Part shown: positions 12,081-23,200 of the stretch, in pieces
Layout: each line of letters starts with the position of its first letter
How positions within the stretch are numbered: position 1 is the stretch's first letter
Assembly: GCA_034620365.1 (NCBI GenBank)
Contig: JAQGEQ010000298.1
Coordinates: 1-64,000, forward strand
Length of the DNA stretch: 64,000 bases
Direction of reading: 5' to 3'
Origin: Pegea sp. RAD2-039
Taxonomy: Eukaryota; Chordata; Thaliacea; Salpida; Salpidae
Notes under the pieces: generated by a model
Told to the model about the DNA's origin: nothing
What the model saw: the letters and a program-made list of their open reading frames with translations, nothing else
Database searches by the model: none
Translations under genes and position numbers: made by a program

Positions 12081-13490
12081 AAGTCACAAATTATTGCTGA
12101 TGATGTTGATATAGTTTGTTACTATGCAACCAAACATTCATGGAGAGAAAAGTAATTATCTGTTTATATCAGTTTAAAAGACTTCATGTAAAACTTAACA
12201 TCATAATTACAGAGATCATTATTTTTAATTTTATAGACTATTTATATGTATAAAAAATAGTTATTTTGTTAATACTCTTGTAAATATTTGTTAAATATAT
12301 ATCCATGCCTCTGCAGTGTTCCTATTTTTTACCTTATTGATGTTAAACTATGGTACTTGTTACCTTTCATTATAGTCATATGGTTCTGTGATTACCTTAA
12401 AAACTAATTTGTTTTGTTATCTGCAGCCATGTGTTAATGTTAAGTAAATAAATAAATTTCAGATTTTAAAATATATTTTGTTTTTAGATATAAAAGGTCA
12501 TTTGCAGTTGGAACAAAATCTGTTACTACATATAACCCAAGCTCATAAGAAATAACTAACCAAGTACCTTCAGTTTTCTGATATTTATTTGTTTATTTGA
12601 TTTATATAAACATATTTACATAACTTTTTAAATATAGTATCTATGTATAAATACAACTATAAAAGAAGTTTTATAAAAATTCTTTTTAATTCAATTAATT
12701 CATTTTAAAATGTTGGAATGTATAACTTTTTAAATGTAGTTTTAGTTGAATTTTCACATTGTAATTTAGATTTATTGTAATAATATTTAGTTAATGCATT
12801 TAAACAAATAAAAATTAAGTAAATGAATAGATCAACCTTCGTTAACATATTGTTTAATTTGAGTTCATTTTAATGACTTTTTAAATTTCATTTTTTTAGT
12901 GGTCCTATAATGACTTTACTGGCATCTTATCTGATAGTAAACCAAAAAATAATAAGTTTATAATATCCTTGCGTAAAACTGGTAAGTAGAACGAAACCAT
13001 GAGATTTTCATGTGAATACAGGGAGAATGTGAGCACTGAGACACTAGTAAGTACATTTTCATTCTAAATTCATCTTAAATGTACAAATATGGAAATTAAA
13101 AATAGTATTTTTTGCTGACAGCGATTTTATCAACTCAACTTTTCGAAATCTTTTCAAGCAATTGAACCAACTCACAATTGAATTTAATAATTAACTTCTA
13201 AACCTGCAGCTTTTGCTTTATCATCATAAAATTTCAACTCATCGTTTTTATTACAGAGACATTGTAAAACCACTTCAGATTCTTATCATAAAATAAAATG
13301 ATTTAATTCACAAAAGTATCACTAGAGTAAAAATCATGTCCCGATTGTTCTAGAGGTATTTATTATCAGTTTTGATTGGATAAAGACATTTCTGTTGTAG
13401 GTTGCAGCCGCATTTATTCGCCAAATACACCCATCATCAAATAAAGTCTTGTCTACTTATGATTATATGGATATACAGCTTTTTTCGAAG
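12081..13490 (+). pseudogene. DNAJC13: RME-8/DNAJC13 first four exons, left copy
   Basis: Four exons match the N-terminus of RME-8 (DNAJC13), a large endosomal DnaJ protein that acts with Hsc70 and the retromer/WASH machinery. They are 12,081-12,151 (CYYATKHSWREK), 12,488-12,563 (YKRSFAVGTKSVTTYNP... EITNQ), 12,900-13,046 (WSYNDF ... SLRKTGK ... ETMRFSCEYRENVSTETL) and 13,401-13,490 (RQIHPSSNKVLSTYDYMD). Splice phases 2, 0, 0 join correctly. Lesions: the start codon is AAG (ATG in the right arm), TAA at 12,546-12,548 (shared with the right arm) and TAG at 12,987-12,989 (left only; the right has AAG). Nothing of the remaining 2,000-plus residues follows; a satellite array takes over. Family identity is strong and pseudogene status secure. 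Confidence 0.88.
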
Positions 13491-13564
13491 GTGAGAACAT
13501 ATTTCGATTTGATTAAAACTATCTCAACTTGATAACATTTGTATTTATAATTCAACAAAGTATT

Positions 13565-16500
13565 TTAGTGGTTGAAGGTGCTAAAGACTCATTTGCTTCT
13601 TGCACCTTGACTTGTAAAAACTCCTCTGCTACCAACACCAAGTCAATAATAACTTGTCTTAGAAACAAATCTTGTGTTTGGTGGTTGAAGGTGCTGAAGA
13701 CTCACTTGCTTCTTGCACCTTGACTTATAAAAACTCCTCAACCAACAACATCAAGTCAATAATAACTTCTCTTATAAACAAATCTTGTGCTTGATGGTTG
13801 AAGGTGCTGAAGACTCACTTGCTTCTTGCACCTTGATTTGTAAAAACTCCTCCACTACCAACACCAAGTCAATAACAACTTGTCTTACAAACAAATCTTG
13901 TGTTTGGTGGTTGAAGGTGCTGAAGACTCACCTGCTTCTAGTACCTTGACTTTTAAAAACTCCTCGACCGACAACACCAAGTCAATAATAACTTCTCTTA
14001 CAAACAAATCTTGTGTTTGGTGGTTGAAGGTGCTGAAGACTCACTTGTTTCTAGTACCTTGACTTATAAAAACTCCTCAACCAACAACATCAAGTCAATA
14101 ATAACTTCTCTTATAAACAAATCTTATGCTTGATGGTTGAAGGTGCTGAAGACTCACTTGCTTCTTGCACCTTGATTTGTAAAAACTCCTCGACCACCAC
14201 CACCAAGTCAATAATAACTTGTCTTACAAGCAATTCTTGTGTTTGGTGGTTGAAGGTGCTGAAGACTCACCTGCTTCTAGCACCTTGACTAATAAAAACT
14301 CCTCGGCCACCAACACCAAGTCAATAATAACTTGTCTTACAAACAAATCTTGTGCTTGATGGTTGAAGGTGCTGAAGACTCACTTGCTTCTTGCACCTTG
14401 ATTTGTAAAAACTCCTCGACCACCACCACCAAGTCAATAATAACTTGTCTTACAAGCAATTCTTGTGTTTGGTGGTTGACGGTGCTGAAGACTCACCTGC
14501 TTCTAGCACCTTGACTTATAAAAACTCCTCGACCACCAACACCAAGTCAATAATAACTTGTCTTACAAACAAATCTTGTGTTTGGTGGTTGAAGGTGCTG
14601 AAGACTCACCTGCTTCTAGTACCTTGACTTATAAAAACTCCTCAACCAACAACATCAAGTCAATAATAACTTCTCTTATAAACAAATCTTATGCTTGATG
14701 GTTGAAGGTGCTGAAGACTCACTTGCTTCTTGCACCTTGATTTGTAAAAACTCCTCCATTACCAACACCAAGTCAATAACAACTTGTCTTACAAACAAAT
14801 CTTGTGTTTGGTGGTTGAAGGTGCTGAAGACTCACCTGCTACTAGCACCTTGACTTATAAAAACTCCTCGACCACCACCACCAAGTCAATAATAACTTGT
14901 CTTACAAACAAATCTTGTGTTTGGTGGTTGAAGGTGCTGAAGACTCACCTGCTTCTAGCACCTTGACTTATAAAAACTCCTCGGCCGCTAACACCAAGTC
15001 AATAATAACTTCTCTTACAAACAAATCTTGTATTTGGTGGTTGAAGTTGCTGAAAACTCACTTGCTTCTAGCACCTTGACTTGTAAAAACTCCTCGGCTA
15101 CCAACACCAAGTCAATAATAAATTGTCTTACAAACAAATCTTGTATTTGGTGGTTGAAGTTGCTGAAAACTCACTTGCTTCTAGCACCTTGACTTGTAAA
15201 AACTCCTCGGCTACCAACACCAAGTCAATAATAACTTGTCTTAGAAACAAATCTTGTGTTTGGTGGTTGAAGGTGCTGAAGACTCACTTGCTTCTTGCAC
15301 CTTGACTTATAAAAACTCCTCAACCAACAACATCAAGTCAATAATAACTTCTCTTATAAACAAATCTTGTGCTTGATGGTTGAAGGTGCTGAAGACTCAC
15401 TTGCTTCTTGCACCTTGATTTGTAAAAACTCCTCCACTACCAACACCAAGTCAATAACAACTTGTCTTACAAACAAATCTTGTGTTTGGTGGTTGAAGGT
15501 GCTGAAGACTCACCTGCTTCTAGTACCTTGACTTTTAAAAACTCCTCGACCGACAACACCAAGTCAATAATAACTTCTCTTACAAACAAATCTTGTGCTT
15601 GATGGTTGAAGGTGCTGAAGACTCACTTGCTTCTAGTACCTTGACTTATAAAAACTCCTCAACCAACAACATCAAGTCAATAATAACTTCTCTTATAAAC
15701 AAATCTTATGCTTGATGGTTGAAGGTGCTGAAGACTCACTTGCTTCTTGCACCTTGATTTGTAAAAACTCCTCGACCGACAACACCAAGTCAATAATAAC
15801 TTCTCTTACAAACAAATCTTGTGCTTGATGGTTGAAGGTGCTGAAGACTCACCTGCTTCTAGCACCTTGACTAATAAAAACTCCTCGGCCACCAACACCA
15901 AGTCAATAATAACTTGTCTTACAAACAAATCTTGTGCTTGATGGTTGAAGGTGCTGAAGACTCACTTGCTTCTTGCACCTTGATTTGTAAAAACTCCTCG
16001 ACCACCACCACCAAGTCAATAATAACTTGTCTTACAAGCAATTCTTGTGTTTGGTGGTTGACGGTGCTGAAGACTCACCTGCTTCTAGCACCTTGACTTA
16101 TAAAAACTCCTCGACCACCAACACCAAGTCAATAATAACTTGTCTTACAAACAAATCTTGTGTTTGGTGGTTGAAGGTGCTGAAGACTCACCTGCTTCTA
16201 GTACCTTGACTTATAAAAACTCCTCAACCAACAACATCAAGTCAATAATAACTTCTCTTATAAACAAATCTTATGCTTGATGGTTGAAGGTGCTGAAGAC
16301 TCACCTGCTTCTAGCACCTTGACTTATAAAAACTCCTCGGCCGCTAACACCAAGTCAATAATAACTTCTCTTACAAACAAATCTTGTATTTGGTGGTTGA
16401 AGTTGCTGAAAACTCACTTGCTTCTAGCACCTTGACTTGTAAAAACTCCTCGGCTACCAACACCAAGTCAATAATAAATTGTCTTACAAACAAATCTTGT

Positions 16501-16635
16501 ATTTGGTGGTTGAAGTTGCTGAAAACTCACTTGCTTCTAGCACCTTGACTTGTAAAAACTCCTCGACCACCAACACCAAGTCAATAATAAATTGTCTTAT
16601 AAACAAATCTTGTGTTTAGTGGTTGAAGCTGCTTT
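13565..16635 (+). repeat. 113-bp satellite array, left, about 27 units
   Basis: Tandem units of 113 bp, each containing GGTTGAAGGTGCTGAAGACT and a CACCTTGACTT... AAGTCAATAATAACTT core. Two unit types can be told apart by TGTTTGGTGG versus TGCTTGATGG. A higher-order duplication is visible: variants at 13,529-13,723, 14,332-14,514 and 14,445-14,627 recur 1,582 bases later (15,123-15,305, 15,914-16,096, 16,027-16,209), which is 14 units. The array fills the gap between the RME-8 and ODAD3 fragments. The repeated 60-codon open frames are a by-product of the period, not genes. Confidence 0.95.
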
Positions 16636-16700
16636 TTGTGTTTATGCTGTTCAAAGTTGATTTTTGTAAATTGAAGTAAAATAAATCTTTTTGTGTTTAG

Positions 16701-17568
16701 AGAACGCAGGGAGCGAGAAGTTGCCCTGAATCAGTTGAAAGCTCTCGCTGAAGAGAAAAAAGCTCAAGCTGAAAGAGTCGAACGCAGGGTTAGAAATTTA
16801 CTACTTTTCTGTTTCTATTCATAAAATATTTTCTAGCTTCAAAGAGCACAAGCTCAAGAACAAGAGACGCTTGGAGATCCATCTAAACATCAAATGACTG
16901 AAGAAGATAAAGAGAAGAAGATTTCGTCTTATGAAGAAGCGTTTTTGTGCATTAAGGAAGCGACTGGAGTCTCAGGGATTCAGGTTTTACTTCATGAGAG
17001 TTGATTTAAAACTCACAGATTTTATTTTAGGAGGTTGTAGCGAGATTCCGTTCTCAAGGAGAGACACAAAAGCATCTTAAAGAGCTAAAAAAGGAAAATA
17101 TTACGCATGTGTCCTTAATCTTTTATCTTCTTCTGAAGAGAAGTTATTGAAACTTCTAGAAGATCTTGACGGCACTGAACTACCTTCAATTCTACGTCAA
17201 ATAGGAGATAATGAGGTTCGAATTTAACTTTTGAAAAACTTTTATTTTCAAACTTTTTTTCAATTTCAAAGTTTGATTGAAACAAAACTTCCTTCCTACA
17301 ACACCAGAATTGTTTTACCAACAACAACTAAAATTGATACATTCGAAGGTTTGCAGAACAAACTCCCCAACAAATTAATAATAGTTGAATATCCTCAGAC
17401 GAGGAAGATAGTGATGATGACACAGCAGCTCCTACAAAAGCTGATCTAAAGCGAAGAGCGCAGCAATTAATTGACGCCAAAATAAAAAAGGCCAAAATCG
17501 TCCACGAAGAAAGAAATGATTTATCTTTTTGTCTAATATATTTTTGCGCTTTTATCTTAACAACTTAA
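16701..17568 (+). pseudogene. ODAD3: ODAD3/CCDC151 3' exons, left copy
   Basis: Exons at 16,701-16,788, 16,837-16,983, 17,031-17,215 and 17,264-17,568 match the C-terminal half of ODAD3 (CCDC151), a coiled-coil subunit of the outer-dynein-arm docking complex on ciliary axonemes. Landmarks are LKALAEEKKAQAERVERR, EEAFLCIKEATGVSGIQ, EVVARFRSQGETQKHLKELK, SSSEEKLLKLLEDLDGTELP, ETKLPSYNTRIVLP and an acidic tail before a Lys/Arg-rich end. Lesions: in exon 3, after KKEN, about 100 family residues are missing and the frame shifts near 17,100 (shared with the right arm); the last acceptor is CAA at 17,261-17,263 where the right arm has CAG; and the tail is frameshifted near 17,385. The first exon enters in phase 2, which does not fit the upstream RME-8 exon. 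Confidence 0.85.
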
Positions 17569-18349
17569 TTATATGTTAGAGTAAATAGTATCTGAACTTT
17601 TTTGCTTTTTTAAAGTTACTTCTTTCTGCCACGCTTAATCACTATCAACTAGCACTTTAAAAACCTCTAAAACCGATTTTCATTACTATTTATAATAATC
17701 TTATGTTCTTATTTTGTAGATAAAGAAGATGTTAAAAAGATCTAGTTAGATCTAAATATTGATTTTTTAGATAAATTCTTTATCATGTTTTTATCATTTG
17801 AAGAAAATAAATTTTTGAAAATAAAAATGTGATCCAAAAAAAAGTCTTTTTAAGTCAATGTCTTTCAATATTAAATCTTCGATATGCTGCTACAATTACC
17901 AATAGTTTTTCAGGGTCGGTATCTGATTACAATCAATTTAAAACTTTTAAACTTGAAAATTTGTTCTTATTTAATTGATTTTTAGATCTTAACATTCTAA
18001 CTTATTCTTCAATAATTTCTTTTTAGTTTTATTACTTTATTTTATAATTCAGTTTAATTTTTTAAATTATTTTAATAACTAAATATTTATTAGATTATTT
18101 TTTATAACTAAGAAATGTTGAATAATCAAATTATTCAAATTCTGCTTGAAATTTATATATTATCGAAATTAAACTCAAAATTAACGTCAAATTGAAAATT
18201 CGAACATTTACTAATAATCAAAAAAGGTAAAAGATGGGAAATATTTAATAACAGTAAAGATTTGGTTAAGATGCGTAGTTTTCTGGGTGATATCAAACAA
18301 TGAAATTAGGTTACAAGTAAAAAAGAAGTCAGAAAAGTTCTAAATTTAA
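17569..18349. other. No gene seen
   Basis: AT-rich interval between the ODAD3 fragment and the retrotransposon remnant, mirrored at 39,421-40,251. Confidence 0.6.
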
Positions 18350-18680
18350 TTAAGCATCAAAACTTTTACGTAGTATGTGCGTTGTTCCCAATTTGAATTT
18401 CAGCTCCTTGATTTTTTCAAAGTATTTTTTAGTGAACTTTTCAAATTCTTTTGATGTTATTCCTAATGCACCAATTACAACTGGAAGTATTTTAGTATTC
18501 ACTTTCCATCTTCGGATCTTAATTACTTTGTTTTTGGTCGTTTCAAATTCCTTGAAACTTTCATTTGCATTGCTTGGTACTGCGACGTCTATTAGTAAAC
18601 ACGTTATGTTGGTTTTAATCCTTTGGTAACATTATCTGGTCTGCTGGCTCTAATTTATCGATCTCTATTGATGCTAAAGT
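18350..18680 (-). mobile_element. 3' end of a non-LTR retrotransposon, left copy
   Basis: On the minus strand a C-terminal reverse-transcriptase tail is readable: IEIDKLEPADQI, then after a frame break LLIDVAVPSNANESFKEFE, IKIRRWKVNTKILPVVIGAL and a GTTHILRKSFDA-like end before TAA (18,350-18,352). The block DVAVP...KVIPVVIGALG...GTAHILRK is characteristic of the C-terminus of one group of non-LTR elements. It is a different element from the CR1-like one at 1,720-4,345. The left copy extends about 150 bases further 5' than the right copy. The plus-strand ORF 18,375-18,629 is its antisense shadow. Confidence 0.75.
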
Positions 18681-20270
18681 TTCAGAATGTAATTAGAAAT
18701 ATGTAAAAAGTCTAGTAAGAGTAAATAAAGTATTGATAAATGATCAGAAGTAAATTAATTTCAATAAATTTTCAAAATCGTTTTTTCACGACTAATTAAA
18801 CTATAAATCACTAAATATTTCTAATTTAAACTTATCTTTCAATTTTCAATCTGAAAACAAATAAAACTGAAAAATGTATATTTTTTAGTTTTTTAAAAGT
18901 TATTTTCTTAAACAAATTCAGCTGTTAAATTTACAATCCGAACAAAAGTATTCAAAGTTCACTTGAAAGAAATTTATTTAATTATTACAATTTAATTCAT
19001 ATTCATTTATTCAATTCATTTAATTCCAAAATCATATTTAAATAAATGACAAAAGCTAAAAGATCTCTTTAATATAAAAACAAACAAATTTATTTTCTTT
19101 AAGCTGAGTTACATCAACTACAGAAAAACTTGTCTTTACAAACCAACTTTGCTCCTAGAGACTTTGATAGAATGGTTGACGCTTGTTTATAAAACGTAGT
19201 CTTAGATGTTTAATAATATAAACTATCACAATTTTATCAAACTATTGCTGTTTGTATTTACTTACTAGTGTTTATAATTTTGAAAATCGAAAAGTTATTA
19301 ATAAAATTATCAGCAACCGTTATCAAACAAACTTGTATCTACTACTCATATAGATGCTTCACTGTGCGTGACCGGTTTATGCTAATTTATTTTTACTAAA
19401 AGTATTTCAAGAGAGCCTAGAGACTGATTATGAAAAGTTTGAGAACCAGCGATCTTAAGATTAGAGATAAGCTCTTCAACTAACTGTTTGTAAATACATT
19501 ATTAGTTTTGTCTTTGCTAATTATTATTATGGAAAAAATGTAGCTGATCACGTTAGGCTATTTAATCAAATACTTCTACAAAAGTGTTTTTGAGTTTTGG
19601 TTAATGAGTTGTTTAAAATGATTTTATGATAATGAAAGATAAAAGAAATATTCAATTAATCAAGATAACTAATTCTTTTAATGTTAATAACGAGCTAACT
19701 TGAATTATTTTGACAACGATATTAGCATCTATGACGTAATAACCAATATTTCATAACTCACTTGTAAAAAAGTTTTTCTTTTAATTGTCTACTTTATTGA
19801 GGTTTGTACATCGTTCTTTTAAAACTTAATTAAATTAAAATAAATAAGTAAATCTTTCAAAGTTCTTAATTATATTGGAGAATTATGAAATATTTTTGAT
19901 TAAATTATTAATTTAAAAAGTTACTGAATAACTTAGTATCGATTTATACTTTATATCAATTTTAAAGTGGAAATTATGCAATTATTCTATTTAATTTTTA
20001 ATGTTTAGTTTACATATTTTGAGATCGCAAATAAAGCTGTTAGTAATCTCAAATTGTTTTTTTGAATACTTTCAAATATTATTAAGCAGTTTTAGTTTGT
20101 TCTTATTTTAAAATATGCAAAAATACTAGGATATAATTAAAAGCTTTTATCGCTAAAACTAACTAAGTTAATTTTAAAACTTAATAATTAAAAAGTAGTT
20201 GTCAAAAGCAATTTTATGTCTTGCTATTTAAAAATATCTTTTCATCAGAGAGAAATATTTATTTTTCGAG
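18681..20270. other. Upstream region of the left many-exon gene, no gene seen
   Basis: AT-rich, mirrored at 38,023-39,246. It presumably contains the promoter of the downstream gene; no TATA box or other motif can be singled out in such AT-rich sequence. Confidence 0.5.
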
Positions 20271-23200
20271 ATGGATAAGCAACTAGACTTACTTAGTAAG
20301 TATTTTTCAATCTAACATTTTATTTTTAAACCTTGTAATAAAGTTATACAAGTAACATTAACACTTTGTAGTTCATGAGTAAATGTTATTCTTATGATTT
20401 CAGATCATACTACGGAAGTTCACTTATATGGAGTGAATCACCTACATTTAAACGAAATCTTTTTTCAACTGGTAAGTAAATAAAATTGTTAACTTTATTA
20501 ATATCACTTTTAAATAACTATTGTATAGTGTATAACAAGCTTGCTTTGTTTAAATTAACTAATTTCTTATGTTTCAGCCAAAATTAGTATTGTTTGAAAT
20601 ATTATTGTTTGGTAAGTTTACTTTTGTTTTAAAAAGTTATATTTTAAATTAAATGTCTTAACGCAACCGATCAACAGTTTTTAAAACTACATTTTTATTT
20701 AAAGGTAATTTTGAACAAACGAAATTTAAAGGTTAGAGAATTAATTAATTGATTGTAACCTCATATATTAACATATGAAAATTTTAGGTACAATTCAACA
20801 AAATGTTTTTAACCTGCAACAGTGGAAATGTTTGTTGGTAAATTGATTTATTTCAGTTATTATGTTAAAAACACCTAATAATTTATCAAATATTTACTTT
20901 TTCAAGTTTATTTAATTATATTTGATTCAATAATCCTTTGAATAAATTCTTTTTTAATTTTAAGATTCTGTTAAAAAGTAAAAATAACTTATGATTTTAT
21001 TTTAGTTGGAATACATGAAGCACCTAAGTAAGTGTAACAGACAAAATGTTTGTTCTAAAAATAATAAATTTAATCTGATTTTTCTGAAACTTGTTACTTT
21101 ATGGTCATAGTTTTCATTATGTTTTCAATTAAAACGTAGAATTTTAAGTCTTAATACGAAAATAAATCTATTTTCAGCTGTTAACAAAGTTGTTGTTGGA
21201 GATATTGTTGAAAATGCTATAGACTTCAATACAGTGAGTTGATTAAACATTTTCCTTATTGATAACACTTGCTTGTCTTTTGTAGTAGTTTTAAGACTGT
21301 TTGGTAAATAGAATTTTAGCATTTTATCAGAAAGTATTTGATTCATCCTTAATTATACTTAATGCAAATTAATAAATGATAACAGTTGACTGAATAAGTT
21401 ATTACAGTTTTTGTTTAACTCTATTTCTTATAGGAAACCTCATCAATTGTTGAAGTTATTGAAGAAGAAAACGAAATGGTAAATTTTAACCGTTGATATA
21501 AAATATGTATATTATAAAACTATTTGTTCATTTTTTTAACTATATAAAAGATTGATTATTCATCTTTAATAAAATAATAATGGTCATATTGAAATTAAAT
21601 CAGTTTAAAATCAAATATTTGTTGAGCTTTCAATACTTTTACAACAAAATAATTTAAGTAGAAGTAAAATATGTAAACTGGGAAATATTTTCCAGTTGAC
21701 TGATTTGGAAGATGGTGGTGATGATTTGAAACCTTCCAGCGTGAGTTTTTGTTTCTTCTAGCTACAGTCTGTCCTTGATTCTAATTTAAAAGTCTTCGTC
21801 CGTTTGTTAAATTGATTGTATTAATGTTTACGACAAAGTTTTACTTTTTTTGCTGCTTCACTTGCATTGGTATAATTTGAGTATCATTCGCTTTTATTCT
21901 ATAAAATACTAATTATTCGAGCTTTTCATAGACTAAACAATTATAACAATTATACAGAGACACAAAATATAAAACTCAACAAGATTGTAATCAAATTAAT
22001 TATTTTACAAAACAAAATTGTAATTTATTATTTTGATAAATGATAAAACTTGAAAATACTTTTAATAAACCACTAACTTATTCCAAAAAAGTAGTAAAAA
22101 ATATTTGAGTAGTTTAAAAATGGTTGTCAATACATATTTTCTTTAGTTATTAGAGTTACTCAAGGAATGTGACAGTGACAGCTCTTCAATCTCCTCATGG
22201 GTTAGTTTCTGTGATTAATTTATCATCACCCATTTTGTTTATTAAATCTTATATGTACTTTTTGTTTCTAAGAACTTTTTTTCAAGTTATGATAACTGAA
22301 TTAAATACTTGGTTTTGTATAAAAATATCAAAATTTTTTTGCTACTTTCAAAAAACAAAACATAAAGTTGTATTTTTTAGGAAACCGATTGCTCAGAAAC
22401 CAACAATAATTTGGTGAATCCAGTTTTGGTAAGCATTAATTTGATCCTAAACTTAATTTAATTTGTTTTTAATGTAAATTTTCAATGTTACAACATACTG
22501 AAAATATTTATTTATGATTTTAGATTGAAAACAATGAAATGAAAAGCAAAGTCACTTCGATAATTTCAGAATCTAATACAGTTAGTGAAAAATTACCATT
22601 TCTATTTGTTTCTTTGATCTAAAAACTAAAATATTGTAGATTTTTATGTTAAAAATGTTATTGAAATAATTATTACAGATCTAAATACAAGTTACTGATT
22701 TAATTTTTCATTAAGTTTATTGATAATATAGAAGATAATCTTATAGAAGCTGATTTGATTGCTTTCAGACAAAGAGTAAACCATTTTAGTTTCTATTCAA
22801 GAACTTACTAGATTGTCATTATCATACTACAGATTATTTAATATTTCATTCATTAATAGTTTAGAAATAAAAAATTTATGATTTAACTTCAATTCATTTT
22901 TAATTTAATCAAACTAATTTTCATTTTTATTAACATTTTTGATATAAAAGAAAATAAAAATTTAATAGCTTGTACCTTTGTTGCTATTTCATTTGCTGTT
23001 TTTACTATATTAAAATACAAACAGACTAATTTTTCTTTCATTGTTTTCAGGAACAAAGCAAAGGTGATAATAGCAATATTCAAAATGTTGAAAGCAAACC
23101 AGTTAGTTTTGATTTAATGTTGAGATTACAATGGTTTTACTTCACAAGTTTTTTTTTGATTTAAAGATAAATTCTCTGTAATATTACTGAAAAAAAATTA

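Noticed and set aside
13529-16209. Series of about 60-residue plus-strand ORFs in the left array (and mirror ORFs at 41,096-42,099)
   Set aside because: They repeat with the 113-bp satellite period, start from arbitrary triplets and overlap one another; a by-product of the repeat unit, not genes.
13565-16635. CRISPR-like array
   Set aside because: Units are contiguous 113-bp satellites without unique spacers, and the DNA is clearly eukaryotic.
18375-18629. 84-codon plus-strand ORF
   Set aside because: Antisense of the retrotransposon C-terminus, which is the frame with family motifs.
20404-20611. F-box-like motif in exons 2-3 of the many-exon gene
   Set aside because: A leucine-rich stretch (LPKLVLFEILLF) is reminiscent, but the key spacing and the conserved Pro-Trp features are not evident, so no domain is claimed.
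22169-22417. 82-codon plus-strand ORF (mirror 35,686-35,868)
   Set aside because: Runs through exon 10, an intron and exon 11 of the many-exon gene in the wrong frame.
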